Shown: positions 33,716 through 40,654 of the stretch, piece by piece
Numbering within the stretch: the first letter of the stretch is position 1
Layout: each line of letters starts with the position of its first letter
Assembly: GCA_934254675.1 (NCBI GenBank)
Contig: CAKQLP010000013.1
Location: 1-40,730, forward strand
Direction: 5' to 3'
DNA: 40,730 bases
From: an uncultured Alphaproteobacteria bacterium
GTDB taxonomy: Bacteria > Pseudomonadota > Alphaproteobacteria > RF32 > CAG-239
Translations under genes and position numbers: made by a program
Notes under the pieces: generated by a model
What the model was told of the DNA's origin: nothing
The model's input: only the letters and a program-made list of their open reading frames with translations
The model's database searches: none

Positions 33716-34501
33716 ATGCGTATTTTTTATTGTGGTGATGTTGTTGCTCGTCCAGGACGCGAAGTTGTGTTAAAAAACCTGTCTAAAATCCGTTCCGACT
33801 ACAAAACAGACGTTATTTTGGTGAATGTGGAAAATGCCGCCCATGGTTTTGGCGTCACTCCGGGAATTTGTCGTGATTTTTTAGATAAAGGTGCCGATGT
33901 GCTTGTCACAGGCAATCACTTTTTAAATCAGCGTGACATTGTGGCTTATCTTAATGACTGCAAAACCATCATTCGTCCGGCTAACATTCCGACAGAAAAC
34001 CCGGGGCGCGGTCACACAATTTTTGAATTGGCCGACGGCAGACGCATTTTAGTTATCCAAGTTCTTGGCCGTCTGTTTATGGAAGCGGTTGATTGTCCGG
34101 TGCAAACTCTGGAAAATATTCTCAAAAATTATACCTTAGGCAAAAATATTAACGCTATTTTTGTGGATATACACGCCGAGGCCACATCTGAAAAATTATC
34201 TCTTGGTTATTATCTGGATGGCAAAGTCAGCGCGGTTGCCGGCACACACACCCATGTTCCCACCGCCGATTATCGTATTTTGCCCAATAAAACGGCCTAT
34301 ATCACCGATGTGGGAATGTGTGGAAACTATAATTCGGTTTTGGGGTTTGATATCAACGCGCCAATTAACCGCCTGTGCCGCCGCTATGCCGGAGATCGTC
34401 TAATTCCGGCAGCCGGCGATGGCACACTCTACGGAATTTTGGTGGAAACCGATGATAAAACAGGTTTAGCTAAAAACATTCAGCAAATTGTATTGGATTA
34501 A
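33716..34501 (+). CDS. YmdB-type metallophosphoesterase (TIGR00282 family)
   Basis: A 261-residue dimetal phosphoesterase. Metal ligands and family motifs are visible: GDVVARPGRE, VNVENAAHGFGVT, VTGNHFLNQRD, VDIHAEATSEK, AGTHTHVPTADY and TDVGMCG. Family members such as Bacillus YmdB have been reported to hydrolyse 2',3'-cyclic nucleotides or cyclic nucleotides (established knowledge). The start follows AAAGGAG. The last 4 nt overlap the convergent TPR-methyltransferase gene, so the two transcripts have complementary 3' ends. Confidence 0.93.
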   Translation: MRIFYCGDVVARPGREVVLKNLSKIRSDYKTDVILVNVENAAHGFGVTPGICRDFLDKGADVLVTGNHFLNQRDIVAYLNDCKTIIRPANIPTENPGRGHTIFELADGRRILVIQVLGRLFMEAVDCPVQTLENILKNYTLGKNINAIFVDIHAEATSEKLSLGYYLDGKVSAVAGTHTHVPTADYRILPNKTAYITDVGMCGNYNSVLGFDINAPINRLCRRYAGDRLIPAAGDGTLYGILVETDDKTGLAKNIQQIVLD

Positions 34502-36237
34502 ATCTCCGCCTCAAATATCATTCCATCAACATCTTTTCCGTTTTCTTGACGCAAAACCAAAGTATAAGTTTTTATTTTTTGATATCCAGCTTGTTTCAGC
34601 AAGTTTTCGACATATAACGGATTATGCTTATAGCGACCGTTGGCCTGAACTTTATATTCTTCTGTTTGCAAATCCGTTTCTACGGAAAATATGACTTTTT
34701 CCGCCGTCAATTCATTGATAATTTTTGACAAATCTCCAAAATAGCAAAAAACATCTGCCGCCATCACAGTTTGAAACTCACCTTTGTGCTGATGTAAATA
34801 ATCCACAATATCGGCTTGTTCCAATTTATGATATACATTTTTTTCACGGGCTTTTTGTAGCATTTCTTGCGACAAATCAACTCCGACAAAACTGTTATGA
34901 AAAGACTTTAATCTTTTGGCCAACAAACCGGTTCCGCAACCCAAATCTAAAATATTTCCGCTGACATTTTCGACAATCTCGGCTATTTTATCAACCACGG
35001 CATAGCGGATACCGCGCAAAGTGTTTTCATAAGTTTCAGCAAAATTATCAAACAACAAACGATTATATTCGCTTTCATTTTCGGGATTTTGATCATTTAT
35101 CACCGCCCACAAATGTTTGGCGACTGGATTTTCAGGCATTTTCTCATACCAATTTTCCGCAATTTTTTGCGCTTTTTCAGGTGCTTTATCATAAAATAGG
35201 GTTATGGTTTCCGCCAAATTCAGGCTCCAATCCGTATGTTGCGGAGCCAAATAAAAAGCGTTAAACATCAAAGCCAAAGCTTGTTCATATTCTTCCAATG
35301 TTTTAAGGATAATCGCCAAATTATAACTCAATTCCGGCGTCTCCGGAGAAATCCGCACCGCCGCCCGATATTCTTCCAAGGCCTCAAGAGTACGCTTGCG
35401 TTTACAAAGCATATTGGCATAATTGGCATGCGCCTGCAAATTATTATTGTCTAATTCCAAAGTCTTTTTATAAAAATTTTCCGCTTCGGCATAATTTTCT
35501 TTTTCCGCTTCCAAATCGGCAATATGCAAAGAGGCGGCAACATTATGCGGATTGAGCCGCAAGGCTTGATAAAATATCGGCAAAGCTCGGTCTGTCTGAT
35601 GCAAAGCCAGATAGGTTTCGGCCAATAAAACTTTGATTTCATCAGCCGCTAAAAGAGTATCCGCCTGTTGCAAAAATTTTAAAGCTTCACTATAATTTTT
35701 TTCGGCAAACTCTCGCCTTCCCAAATAATAACAAGGTCGAGCCTCGGTCGGATTTTTTGCGGCCAATTCAAGCAGACTTGCTTTATTGTTTTGCAATTCC
35801 GCCAAATTAACCGCAGCATCTAAATAAGCGGAATCAATTTTCAGCGCGTTTTGATAGGCTTCGCTCGCTTCCGGCAAGCGTTCCAACTGCCAAAAAATAT
35901 TTCCCAGCCCCAAATATGCTTCTTTCAAATCCGGTTTGATTTTCAAAGCTTTTTTATAGGCTTCCGTGGCTTCAAGCAAATAACCGCTTGCCGCCAATGA
36001 AACGCCTAAATTAAAAAATATGGGAAAATGCTGCGGAGCGGAATCCGCCGCCCGATAAAAATAACCAACCGCCTCGCTATGCAAACCGCGGGCTTGCGCG
36101 ATTAGCCCCAATAAATTAAGCACATCGGCATTTTGCGGCGATGTTTCCAAAATTTGCCGATACAACTGCTCGGCCTCATTTAACGCTCCGTTTTGCTGTA
36201 AAGCCACGGCTTTTTGAAACATCAATTCATACGACAT
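34498..36237 (-). CDS. TPR-repeat methyltransferase
   Basis: A 579-residue fusion. Residues 1-350 are about nine tetratricopeptide repeats (for example LNLLGLIAQARGLHSEAVGYFYRA, in part, and later YLGLGNIFWQLERLPEASEAY). A linker leads to a class I SAM methyltransferase domain at about 400-579 with NILDLGCGTGLLAKRL (429 on), FVGVDLSQEMLQKA and MAADVFCYFGDL. TPR-methyltransferase fusions are found in Alphaproteobacteria and may modify proteins or small molecules held by the TPRs; the substrate is unknown. AAGGAGA precedes ATG 36237. It is divergent from rpsD. Confidence 0.92.
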   Translation of the reverse strand: MSYELMFQKAVALQQNGALNEAEQLYRQILETSPQNADVLNLLGLIAQARGLHSEAVGYFYRAADSAPQHFPIFFNLGVSLAASGYLLEATEAYKKALKIKPDLKEAYLGLGNIFWQLERLPEASEAYQNALKIDSAYLDAAVNLAELQNNKASLLELAAKNPTEARPCYYLGRREFAEKNYSEALKFLQQADTLLAADEIKVLLAETYLALHQTDRALPIFYQALRLNPHNVAASLHIADLEAEKENYAEAENFYKKTLELDNNNLQAHANYANMLCKRKRTLEALEEYRAAVRISPETPELSYNLAIILKTLEEYEQALALMFNAFYLAPQHTDWSLNLAETITLFYDKAPEKAQKIAENWYEKMPENPVAKHLWAVINDQNPENESEYNRLLFDNFAETYENTLRGIRYAVVDKIAEIVENVSGNILDLGCGTGLLAKRLKSFHNSFVGVDLSQEMLQKAREKNVYHKLEQADIVDYLHQHKGEFQTVMAADVFCYFGDLSKIINELTAEKVIFSVETDLQTEEYKVQANGRYKHNPLYVENLLKQAGYQKIKTYTLVLRQENGKDVDGMIFEAEI

Positions 36238-36305
36238 TTTTTTCTCCTTAAAACAGATTTTAGAATAATTTTGTTAAAAATCCAGACATATTTAGATTTT
36301 TGTGC

Positions 36306-36334
36306 TTGAAAAAATTGTTTTTTTGAGTTATTTT
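36306..36334 (+). promoter_or_regulatory. Sigma70 promoter and long leader of rpsD
   Basis: TTGAAA (36306-36311), a 17-nt spacer and TATTTT (36329-36334). It predicts a leader of about 105 nt before the ATG at 36447. The leader contains a small hairpin (AGATTA/TAATCT) and could be used for S4 autoregulation, but I cannot recognise a known motif. Confidence 0.55.
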
Positions 36335-36446
36335 AGCACCACTTCCGAGAATGTAGATTAGGAAATCTTCTTAATCTCGTTTCCGTATTTTGACGTGAAA
36401 CTATCGGGACAATAATGTAAACAAAAAAATAAAAGGATTTAAATTT

Positions 36447-37061
36447 ATGAAAAGTATTGTTGCTGCTAAAAAGAAAAACAGCCGCCGTTATGGCGAAAAT
36501 CTTTGGGGCGATGCTAACAGCCCGTTTAACAAACGTTCTTATGGTCCAGGTCAACATGGTCAAAGAAAGAAAAAAGTTACCGACTACGGCGAACAATTAA
36601 ACGCTAAACAAAAACTGAAAGTTTACTATGGTAATATTTCAGAAAAGCAATTTGCTAAATATTATGCTGAAGCTATTCGTCGCTCCGGTGATGCCGCTGA
36701 AAACTTGATTGGTTTGTTGGAATCTCGTTTGGACAACTTGGTTTATAAAGCTAAATTTGTTCCAACTGTTTTTGCCGCTCGTCAATTTGTTAACCATGGT
36801 CACGTTACTGTTAACGGTAAAAAAGTAAACATTCCTTCTTATCAAGTTAAAGCAGGTGATGTTATTGAAGTTCGTGAAAAATCTAAAGGTTTGGCTTTGG
36901 TAGCTGCGGCTATTGAATCTCAATCTCGTGATTTTCCGGGTTATTTGGAAGTAGATGCTAAAAAACTTACAGCAAAATATACATTCATACCTAAGTTTGA
37001 TGACGTTCCATACGCTGCTATGATGGAACCAAATTTGGTTATCGAATACTACTCAAGATAA
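36447..37061 (+). CDS. rpsD: 30S ribosomal protein S4
   Basis: Primary 16S rRNA-binding protein of the 30S subunit. The 204-residue chain is the long alphaproteobacterial form: an N-terminal KKKNSRRYGENLWGDANSPF, then SYGPGQHGQRKKK, QLNAKQKLKVYYG, and the S4 RNA-binding domain at about 93-155 with LESRLDNLVYKAKFVPTVFAA and VNHGHVTVNGKKVNIPS. No Zn-binding Cys are present (the C- type). AAAGGA lies before the ATG. Codon use is markedly more biased than in neighbours, as expected of high expression. A strong terminator follows, so it is monocistronic. Confidence 0.97.
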   Translation: MKSIVAAKKKNSRRYGENLWGDANSPFNKRSYGPGQHGQRKKKVTDYGEQLNAKQKLKVYYGNISEKQFAKYYAEAIRRSGDAAENLIGLLESRLDNLVYKAKFVPTVFAARQFVNHGHVTVNGKKVNIPSYQVKAGDVIEVREKSKGLALVAAAIESQSRDFPGYLEVDAKKLTAKYTFIPKFDDVPYAAMMEPNLVIEYYSR

Positions 37062-37083
37062 TCCGCTTTTTAGCGAATTTAGA

Positions 37084-37109
37084 AGTCCGCCCAAAAGCGG
37101 ACTTTTTTT
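37084..37109 (+). terminator. Terminator of rpsD
   Basis: AGTCCGC (37084-37090) pairs with GCGGACT (37097-37103), followed by seven T. Confidence 0.93.
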
Positions 37110-37156
37110 ATTGAAGAAAATCTTTTTAGAAATTTTTAACTTATAATTGCTAGGAT

Positions 37157-37238
37157 TATAATACCAAATAATTTACTTCTCTTAGAGGAAAGAAAGATGA
37201 AAAATAAGCTCAGCAAAGGTCTCTCTCTCTCTCTGTAA
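37157..37238 (+). promoter_or_regulatory. Start region with SD, leader and (CT)7 tract of the prepilin-like gene
   Basis: A perfect -10 box TATAAT (37157-37162) with a weak TTTAAC -35 is followed by AGAGGAA (37184-37190) and ATG 37197. The frame reads MKNKLSKGLSLSL then TAA at 37236. Codons 9-13 lie in (CT)7 (37221-37234). Loss of one CT unit, or gain of two, moves translation into the frame that is open to 38368. The best explanation is a slippable simple repeat at the start of a gene, or a recent frameshift. Confidence 0.6.
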
Positions 37239-37360
37239 ATCCTAAGCATTCGATTTCAGAGCGTTTTAAAGCTTCTACGCACGGTTTTTGCCACTTTTTA
37301 GAAAAATTTGAGTCAGGGCAAAATGCCTTATTCTCTGTCATTCTCGGACACACTTTAAAT

Positions 37361-37752
37361 GTCATTCTCGGATTTATTCCGAGAATCCATACGAAACACC
37401 CTTCTTTGGATACTCGGGTCACGCCCGAGAATGACCATAAACGGAGTCTTATCAAGAACTTAGAATGTATTGAAACCGCGGAGAGTGGTGTAGATAAAGT
37501 GGTTTCTAGCTGCGAGAAAAATCCTAACACCTTACCTGAAAACTTGGATAGTGTGCGTGAGTGCGCCGAAACTTTTAAGCGACGTGTACAAAAAGAGTAC
37601 ACGAGCGCGAAAATTTCAAGCAGACACCAGCTAAACGAGTTTTCCCCAAACAACCTTCGGCCGCAATGTGCGCCAGATGCGCCGAAACTTTTAAGCGACG
37701 TGTACAAAAGAAGTACACGAGCGCAAAAATTCCTAGCAGATGGTGTGCAGTG
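37361..37752. repeat. Composite dispersed repeat, copy C (multi-unit)
   Basis: A short partial block at 37337-37360, a complete 75-nt palindrome GTCATTCTCGG...CCCGAGAATGAC (37361-37435), a first GTGTAC/GTACAC unit around 37561-37620, and a complete 102-nt unit (37651-37752) ending GATGGTGTGCAGTG. The two hairpin units share GCGCCGAAACTTTTAAGCGA and the hairpin itself. All units stay open in the frame of the downstream prepilin domain. Confidence 0.88.
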
Positions 37753-38368
37753 TGGACGAAGTATGATTGAAATGCTCGGCGTTCTGGCCATCATCGGTGT
37801 CCTGTCCGTCGGCGGTATTCAGGGATTTAGCAAAGCCTTGGATATGTACCATTGGAATAAAGCCCTCGGTGAATGGCGCTTATTGATAAATACTTTGGAT
37901 AGATATAGATCACAGTTGCACATTAACGATCAAACTGTTGCAAATAGCGAGGTATCTTTAGTTCCAATTCTTCTAGCCATCGGCGATTTACCGAATGAAA
38001 TGAAAATTGACAATATAGACTATCTTATTAAAGACTCTCTAAACAACAAATTATTTGTTTACAGCCATGGCACAGGATACATCGGCATTCTTTCTGCTAA
38101 TCCCAAAGACAATTATGCCGCTTGCCATATCTTTTTAACCATTGGCACATATTACCATAGCATGTTGGAACGTGTACAAATCTATACACATAGAGAAGAA
38201 AATGAAGAAACAGGAAGATCCCGCTATTTTGTGGGTGATAGCCTTTGCACTAAAAATAATACAAATTGTCTAAAAGACTTAGGCGTTGCACAAATTGCTG
38301 ATATTTGTAAAAATAATCCGATTTGCAAAGACAGGAATAATTGCAATTATTTAATGTATTGGTTTTGA
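37406..38368 (+). CDS. Type IV prepilin-like protein with repeat-encoded prefix (possibly phase-off)
   Basis: Residues 117-150 of the open frame from TTG 37406 contain CGRSMIEMLGVLAIIGVLSVGG: a prepilin peptidase site (Gly before Arg, Glu at +5) and the hydrophobic N-terminal helix of type IV pilins/pseudopilins. The mature part of about 203 residues ends in a Cys-rich tail (CKNNPICKDRNNC). The prefix is encoded by dispersed repeats and is far too long for a normal leader. TTG 37406 has no ribosome site. A much better start is ATG 37197, whose frame is separated from this one by a (CT)7 tract. It may be phase-variable or a gene split by repeat insertion. No pilus assembly gene is nearby. Confidence 0.7.
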   Translation: MDTRVTPENDHKRSLIKNLECIETAESGVDKVVSSCEKNPNTLPENLDSVRECAETFKRRVQKEYTSAKISSRHQLNEFSPNNLRPQCAPDAPKLLSDVYKRSTRAQKFLADGVQCGRSMIEMLGVLAIIGVLSVGGIQGFSKALDMYHWNKALGEWRLLINTLDRYRSQLHINDQTVANSEVSLVPILLAIGDLPNEMKIDNIDYLIKDSLNNKLFVYSHGTGYIGILSANPKDNYAACHIFLTIGTYYHSMLERVQIYTHREENEETGRSRYFVGDSLCTKNNTNCLKDLGVAQIADICKNNPICKDRNNCNYLMYWF

Positions 38369-38391
38369 TATAATTCCGGCTAATTTATAAA

Positions 38392-38606
38392 CTAATCATT
38401 TAAAAAGCCGCGCTTGGCTTCTGCCCAAAACAAAGACTTGGTAATCTGCGTTTCATTAAAAAACTCAGTCTATTTGCCGCCTGATTTGTCAGTAATTTTG
38501 GCAATACAAAAATCAATATTGCCGATTATTTTAGTATTGTCACTGAAATAATCATTTGCGACTTTATTTTTTAGTTCTTCTTACGTAAGGTATTTGAATA
38601 TGCCAT
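38392..38606 (-). pseudogene. N-terminal remnant of a type IIG restriction-modification enzyme (tentative)
   Basis: Starting at ATG 38606 the minus strand reads MAYSNTLRK, then a one-base deletion shifts the frame; in the restored frame it continues EELKNKVANDYF, TKIIGNIDFCIA and, after an internal TAG at 38470-38472, SLFWAEAKRG before a stop at 38392. The combination NTLRKEELKNKV...NIDF...LWAEAK resembles the N-terminus of large single-chain restriction enzymes with an Eco57I-like methylase domain (from memory). The rest of the gene is missing. One frameshift, one nonsense codon and 3' loss make it clearly non-functional. Confidence 0.6.
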
Positions 38607-38619
38607 AGTTTTTTCCAAC

Positions 38620-38645
38620 AAAAAAAGCCGCTTGATGAAAGCGAC
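38620..38645 (-). terminator. Terminator-like hairpin on the minus strand
   Basis: GCCGCTT (38627-38633) pairs with AAGCGAC (38639-38645, one mismatch). On the minus strand it is followed by seven T. It implies a minus-strand transcript that enters from the structured element at 38643-38727. Confidence 0.65.
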
Positions 38646-38727
38646 CGGAAGTTCGAAACTACTCCATATGAGGTAGTGCAGCATATTAGCTATATTATAA
38701 TATAACATATTTTGCTGCCTTCCGGTC
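38643..38727. repeat. Nested inverted repeat with three-way junction shape
   Basis: GACCGGAAG (38643-38651) pairs with CTTCCGGTC (38719-38727). Adjacent on the inside, GCAGCA (38678-38683) pairs with TGCTGC (38713-38718), while ACTAC/GTAGT (38658-38662 and 38673-38677) closes a side hairpin with a CATATG loop. A perfect 14-bp AT palindrome (38691-38704) caps the main arm. It may be a small RNA, a cruciform, or a recombination or attC-like site; none is proven. Confidence 0.6.
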
Positions 38728-38963
38728 AACAACCAGAAGGCGCGCAAATTTATTGTCTTTACACAGACACATATGGAAGAGGTTTCGACACCTCAGACAA
38801 GTTATCATCTTATCCAAATTTATGTTATTGAACAAAACGCCATAAAGCAAGAGAAAAAATCAAAATCCATAAACAATGTTTGTTAACATAAATAGTTACA
38901 GATATAAAAATATTTTTTAATATATCTTTGTATGAGTGCATCACAATCTCCATTTGGATATAA
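38728..38963. other. AT-rich stretch without a convincing gene
   Basis: A 37-codon open frame beginning ATG GAA GAG at 38773 lacks a ribosome site and recognisable features. ATTTATGTTA (about 38818) and TAACATAAAT (about 38885) form an inverted repeat. I see no confident gene. Confidence 0.3.
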
Positions 38964-39197
38964 TTACAATAATCCTATCCAACCAGCATATAATGGAAAT
39001 AAAAAAACGATTTTAGCTATTATCCGATGATTACGCATATTACTTGTTCCAATCAGAAAAAATAATCCGGAAATAATTAAGCTATATTTACAGCTTTGAA
39101 TATATAACTGTTGATTTTGATAGTTCCATGCACCAAGCATAGCTTCACTATTCCAAATAGGATCATTTACTGATGGTGGATTAAGATATTCATTCAT
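38964..39197 (-). CDS. Small hypothetical protein with two membrane helices
   Basis: About 77 residues. The first 35 are hydrophilic (NEYLNPPSVNDPIWNSEAM...), then two hydrophobic segments follow (YSLIISGLFFLIG and IIAKIVFLFPLYAGWIGLL) separated by a short charged loop. No family is recognised. ATG 39197 overlaps the stop of the upstream 40-residue ORF (TAATG), and there is no independent Shine-Dalgarno site, so translation would depend on coupling. It may be a fragment generated by the local duplication. Confidence 0.45.
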   Translation of the reverse strand: MNEYLNPPSVNDPIWNSEAMLGAWNYQNQQLYIQSCKYSLIISGLFFLIGTSNMRNHRIIAKIVFLFPLYAGWIGLL

Positions 39198-39319
39198 TAA
39201 CAACAAAAAAATACAAAATCAAAAATAATATACCATTTGAAGTTCAATAAAAGCTTAATGATTTCTATCGCATAACTGATAAACTCTATGAGTTTTGTTT
39301 TTATAACCACTTTTTCCAT
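39197..39319 (-). CDS. 40-residue peptide sharing its start with the 39717 gene
   Basis: It begins MEKVVIKTK and ends in a hydrophobic segment (FDFVFFCC). The start region, including AAAAAGGAATAGAATATGGAAAAAG-like spacing and the SD, is a near-copy of that of the 112-residue gene (MEKEVITTW). It looks like a paralogue truncated after duplication. The frame is short, so the call is weak, but the conserved ribosome site supports translation. Confidence 0.4.
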   Translation of the reverse strand: MEKVVIKTKLIEFISYAIEIIKLLLNFKWYIIFDFVFFCC

Positions 39320-39389
39320 ATTCTATTCCTTTTTTTATGTTTTACTAATAGTGGTATTTTTTCTCATCTTCATCATCATTATAATACAT
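39311..39389. repeat. Direct repeat, left copy
   Basis: Seventy-nine nt nearly identical to 39709-39786 (differences: one T in a T-run and a few transitions). It contains, on the minus strand, the last codons of one gene, an intergenic gap and the ribosome site plus start of the next. The 3' end of the 112-residue ORF runs into this copy out of its original frame. Confidence 0.85.
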
Positions 39390-39717
39390 TCTCAAATTGC
39401 GACAAAAGTATGATTTCATTGTAATAATAAATCATTACAATTACCTCCATAATCAACCACGGAGTTAATAGGTATTTTAGCGCTAAATAATCTTCTTTCG
39501 TACACTCAAACCACTTTCGTTTCAGAACATATTCCATAAACAGCGGATATCCAACCCAAAAACAAAAGTCAAATAGGAACAGAACAGGGAAAAAAGGCAC
39601 AACCAAATGCAAATCTAAAATAATCATAGCATTAAAAAAAATTAACAAAGATACTACCCAGTATGCAATTTTTAGTAATATTTTCTTTATCCAAGTGGTA
39701 ATAACCTCTTTTTCCAT
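39379..39717 (-). CDS. Small integral membrane protein
   Basis: A 112-residue protein with three hydrophobic segments (ILLKIAYWVVSLLIFFNAMII, FFPVLFLFDFCFWVGYPLFM and LTPWLIMEVIVMIYYY) and charged loops; the N-terminus is basic. Family unknown. AAAGGAATAG precedes ATG 39717. The last four codons lie in the left direct repeat, where the sequence corresponds to another gene's tail, so the original C-terminus was probably replaced when the segment duplicated. It follows the 102-residue gene by 24 nt. Confidence 0.6.
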   Translation of the reverse strand: MEKEVITTWIKKILLKIAYWVVSLLIFFNAMIILDLHLVVPFFPVLFLFDFCFWVGYPLFMEYVLKRKWFECTKEDYLALKYLLTPWLIMEVIVMIYYYNEIILLSQFENVL

Positions 39718-39786
39718 ATTCTATTCCTTTTTTATATTTTACTAATAGTAGTATTTTTTCTCATCTTCATCATTATTATAATACAT
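39709..39786. repeat. Direct repeat, right copy
   Basis: Seventy-eight nt, the probable parental copy: it spans the end of the 40050 gene (NNDEDEKKYYY), the intergenic gap and the start of the membrane gene at 39717. Confidence 0.85.
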
Positions 39787-40050
39787 ATTTTTCATTTTGT
39801 CAGCAAAAGAATTTATACCTTGTTTTACAGTTTTAAGACCATTTTTAGCGAAAAATTTACCTAAAGTGCTCCCAGCTGCTCTCCACATAGGAAGTTGTTC
39901 AACCTGCAAACTTATATTATTGGCAGCATTGTCCCAAAAGTTGGTTGTGTATTGCGGATAATTTTCGGTAATACCTTGAGCGTTGTATTGTGCTTGCAAC
40001 TCGTTTTCGCGTTTTTGCCGAGCAAATTGATAATCAATTTCATCACGCAA
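39742..40050 (-). CDS. Hypothetical Gln/Asn-rich protein
   Basis: A 102-residue hydrophilic protein: EIDYQFARQKRENELQAQYNAQGITENYPQYTTNFW at the start, a Lys-rich middle and an acidic-aromatic tail. It may be a phage or mobile-element protein, but I cannot name a family. The only start is TTG 40050 without a Shine-Dalgarno site, and the frame is closed by TAG a short way upstream, so the N-terminus may have been lost. (For length reasons only part of the first motif is meaningful: ENYPQYTTNFW.). Confidence 0.45.
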   Translation of the reverse strand: MRDEIDYQFARQKRENELQAQYNAQGITENYPQYTTNFWDNAANNISLQVEQLPMWRAAGSTLGKFFAKNGLKTVKQGINSFADKMKNMYYNNDEDEKKYYY

Positions 40051-40168
40051 AGAAAAACAAAAACAAAATCTTGCATCAGTTTTTGCCTAAGAAAACTAAT
40101 TTTGATTTGATTTCTCAAGATACTACAGTAGAATTTAATTAAGGAAAAAAAAGCGGTTATATCATTAT

Positions 40169-40654
40169 GTGCCAAAAGAAAACACTGTCAAAGAAAAAGG
40201 TCTGCTATCAATATCCAAAAACCAGCGTGATTTACACGCCTATGCGCACCGTGCCGGTTCAGAAAACAAAGATGATATTATGGCCTGGCTTGATACGACT
40301 TTTGCCGGTCGCTCGCACGCGATTTCGTGTTTGACCGAGCCGATAAAATGGCAAGGCAACGATACGGTATTAAAAGCGATTATTGACCGTTCGACATTAT
40401 TTTCGTTTGAACTTAATGATTTAATCAAAGCCGGACTTGTTGAATCAATTTGGTGCAAAAATGGCTCTGATGCCGGCGGATATAATGAGAATTTTTTTGA
40501 GGTCAAACCTGAAGAAATTGATTTATCACCTTTAACTTGGGAAAAGGTTGATGCCGCCAAAGATTTATTATATGCGGTGGTGCGACATTATTTGATTGTA
40601 CTTAAAGACGGCTACATTCCACCACAATATTTGCAAGAGGAGCAAAATAGCTGA
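40169..40654 (+). CDS. Hypothetical protein, possibly N-terminally truncated
   Basis: A 161-residue soluble protein. The start GTG 40169 has no good ribosome site; the frame is open for ten more codons upstream (KKKRLYHYVP) to a stop at 40136. LYHYVPKENTVKEKGLLS followed by HAYAHRAGS recalls the opening strand-loop of ADP-ribosyltransferase-fold proteins (a YHxTxxxxLxxIxxxGL pattern), but this is a visual resemblance only. The centre has GRSHAISCLTEPIKWQGND. A real start may have been lost. It is the last gene in the window, and the 76 nt after it show nothing recognisable. Confidence 0.55.
   Translation: MPKENTVKEKGLLSISKNQRDLHAYAHRAGSENKDDIMAWLDTTFAGRSHAISCLTEPIKWQGNDTVLKAIIDRSTLFSFELNDLIKAGLVESIWCKNGSDAGGYNENFFEVKPEEIDLSPLTWEKVDAAKDLLYAVVRHYLIVLKDGYIPPQYLQEEQNS

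Noticed and set aside
37210..37794. Minus-strand open frame of 194 codons over the repeats at 37.2-37.8 kb
   Set aside because: The repeats are open in many frames. This frame has no start signals and no known domain, and the plus strand carries the prepilin signature. A similar antisense frame occurs at 31204-31434 for the same reason.
38643..38727. tRNA-like or integron attC identity for the structured element
   Set aside because: A TTCGAA segment suggested a T-loop, but the arms do not pair as a tRNA. No attC core sites of the GTTRRRY type are evident, so it is kept only as an unassigned structure.
39912..40175. 87-codon minus-strand frame overlapping the 39742-40050 gene
   Set aside because: It overlaps in another frame without a ribosome site. 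The 102-residue frame has better composition and leads into the conserved gene junction, but neither is certain.
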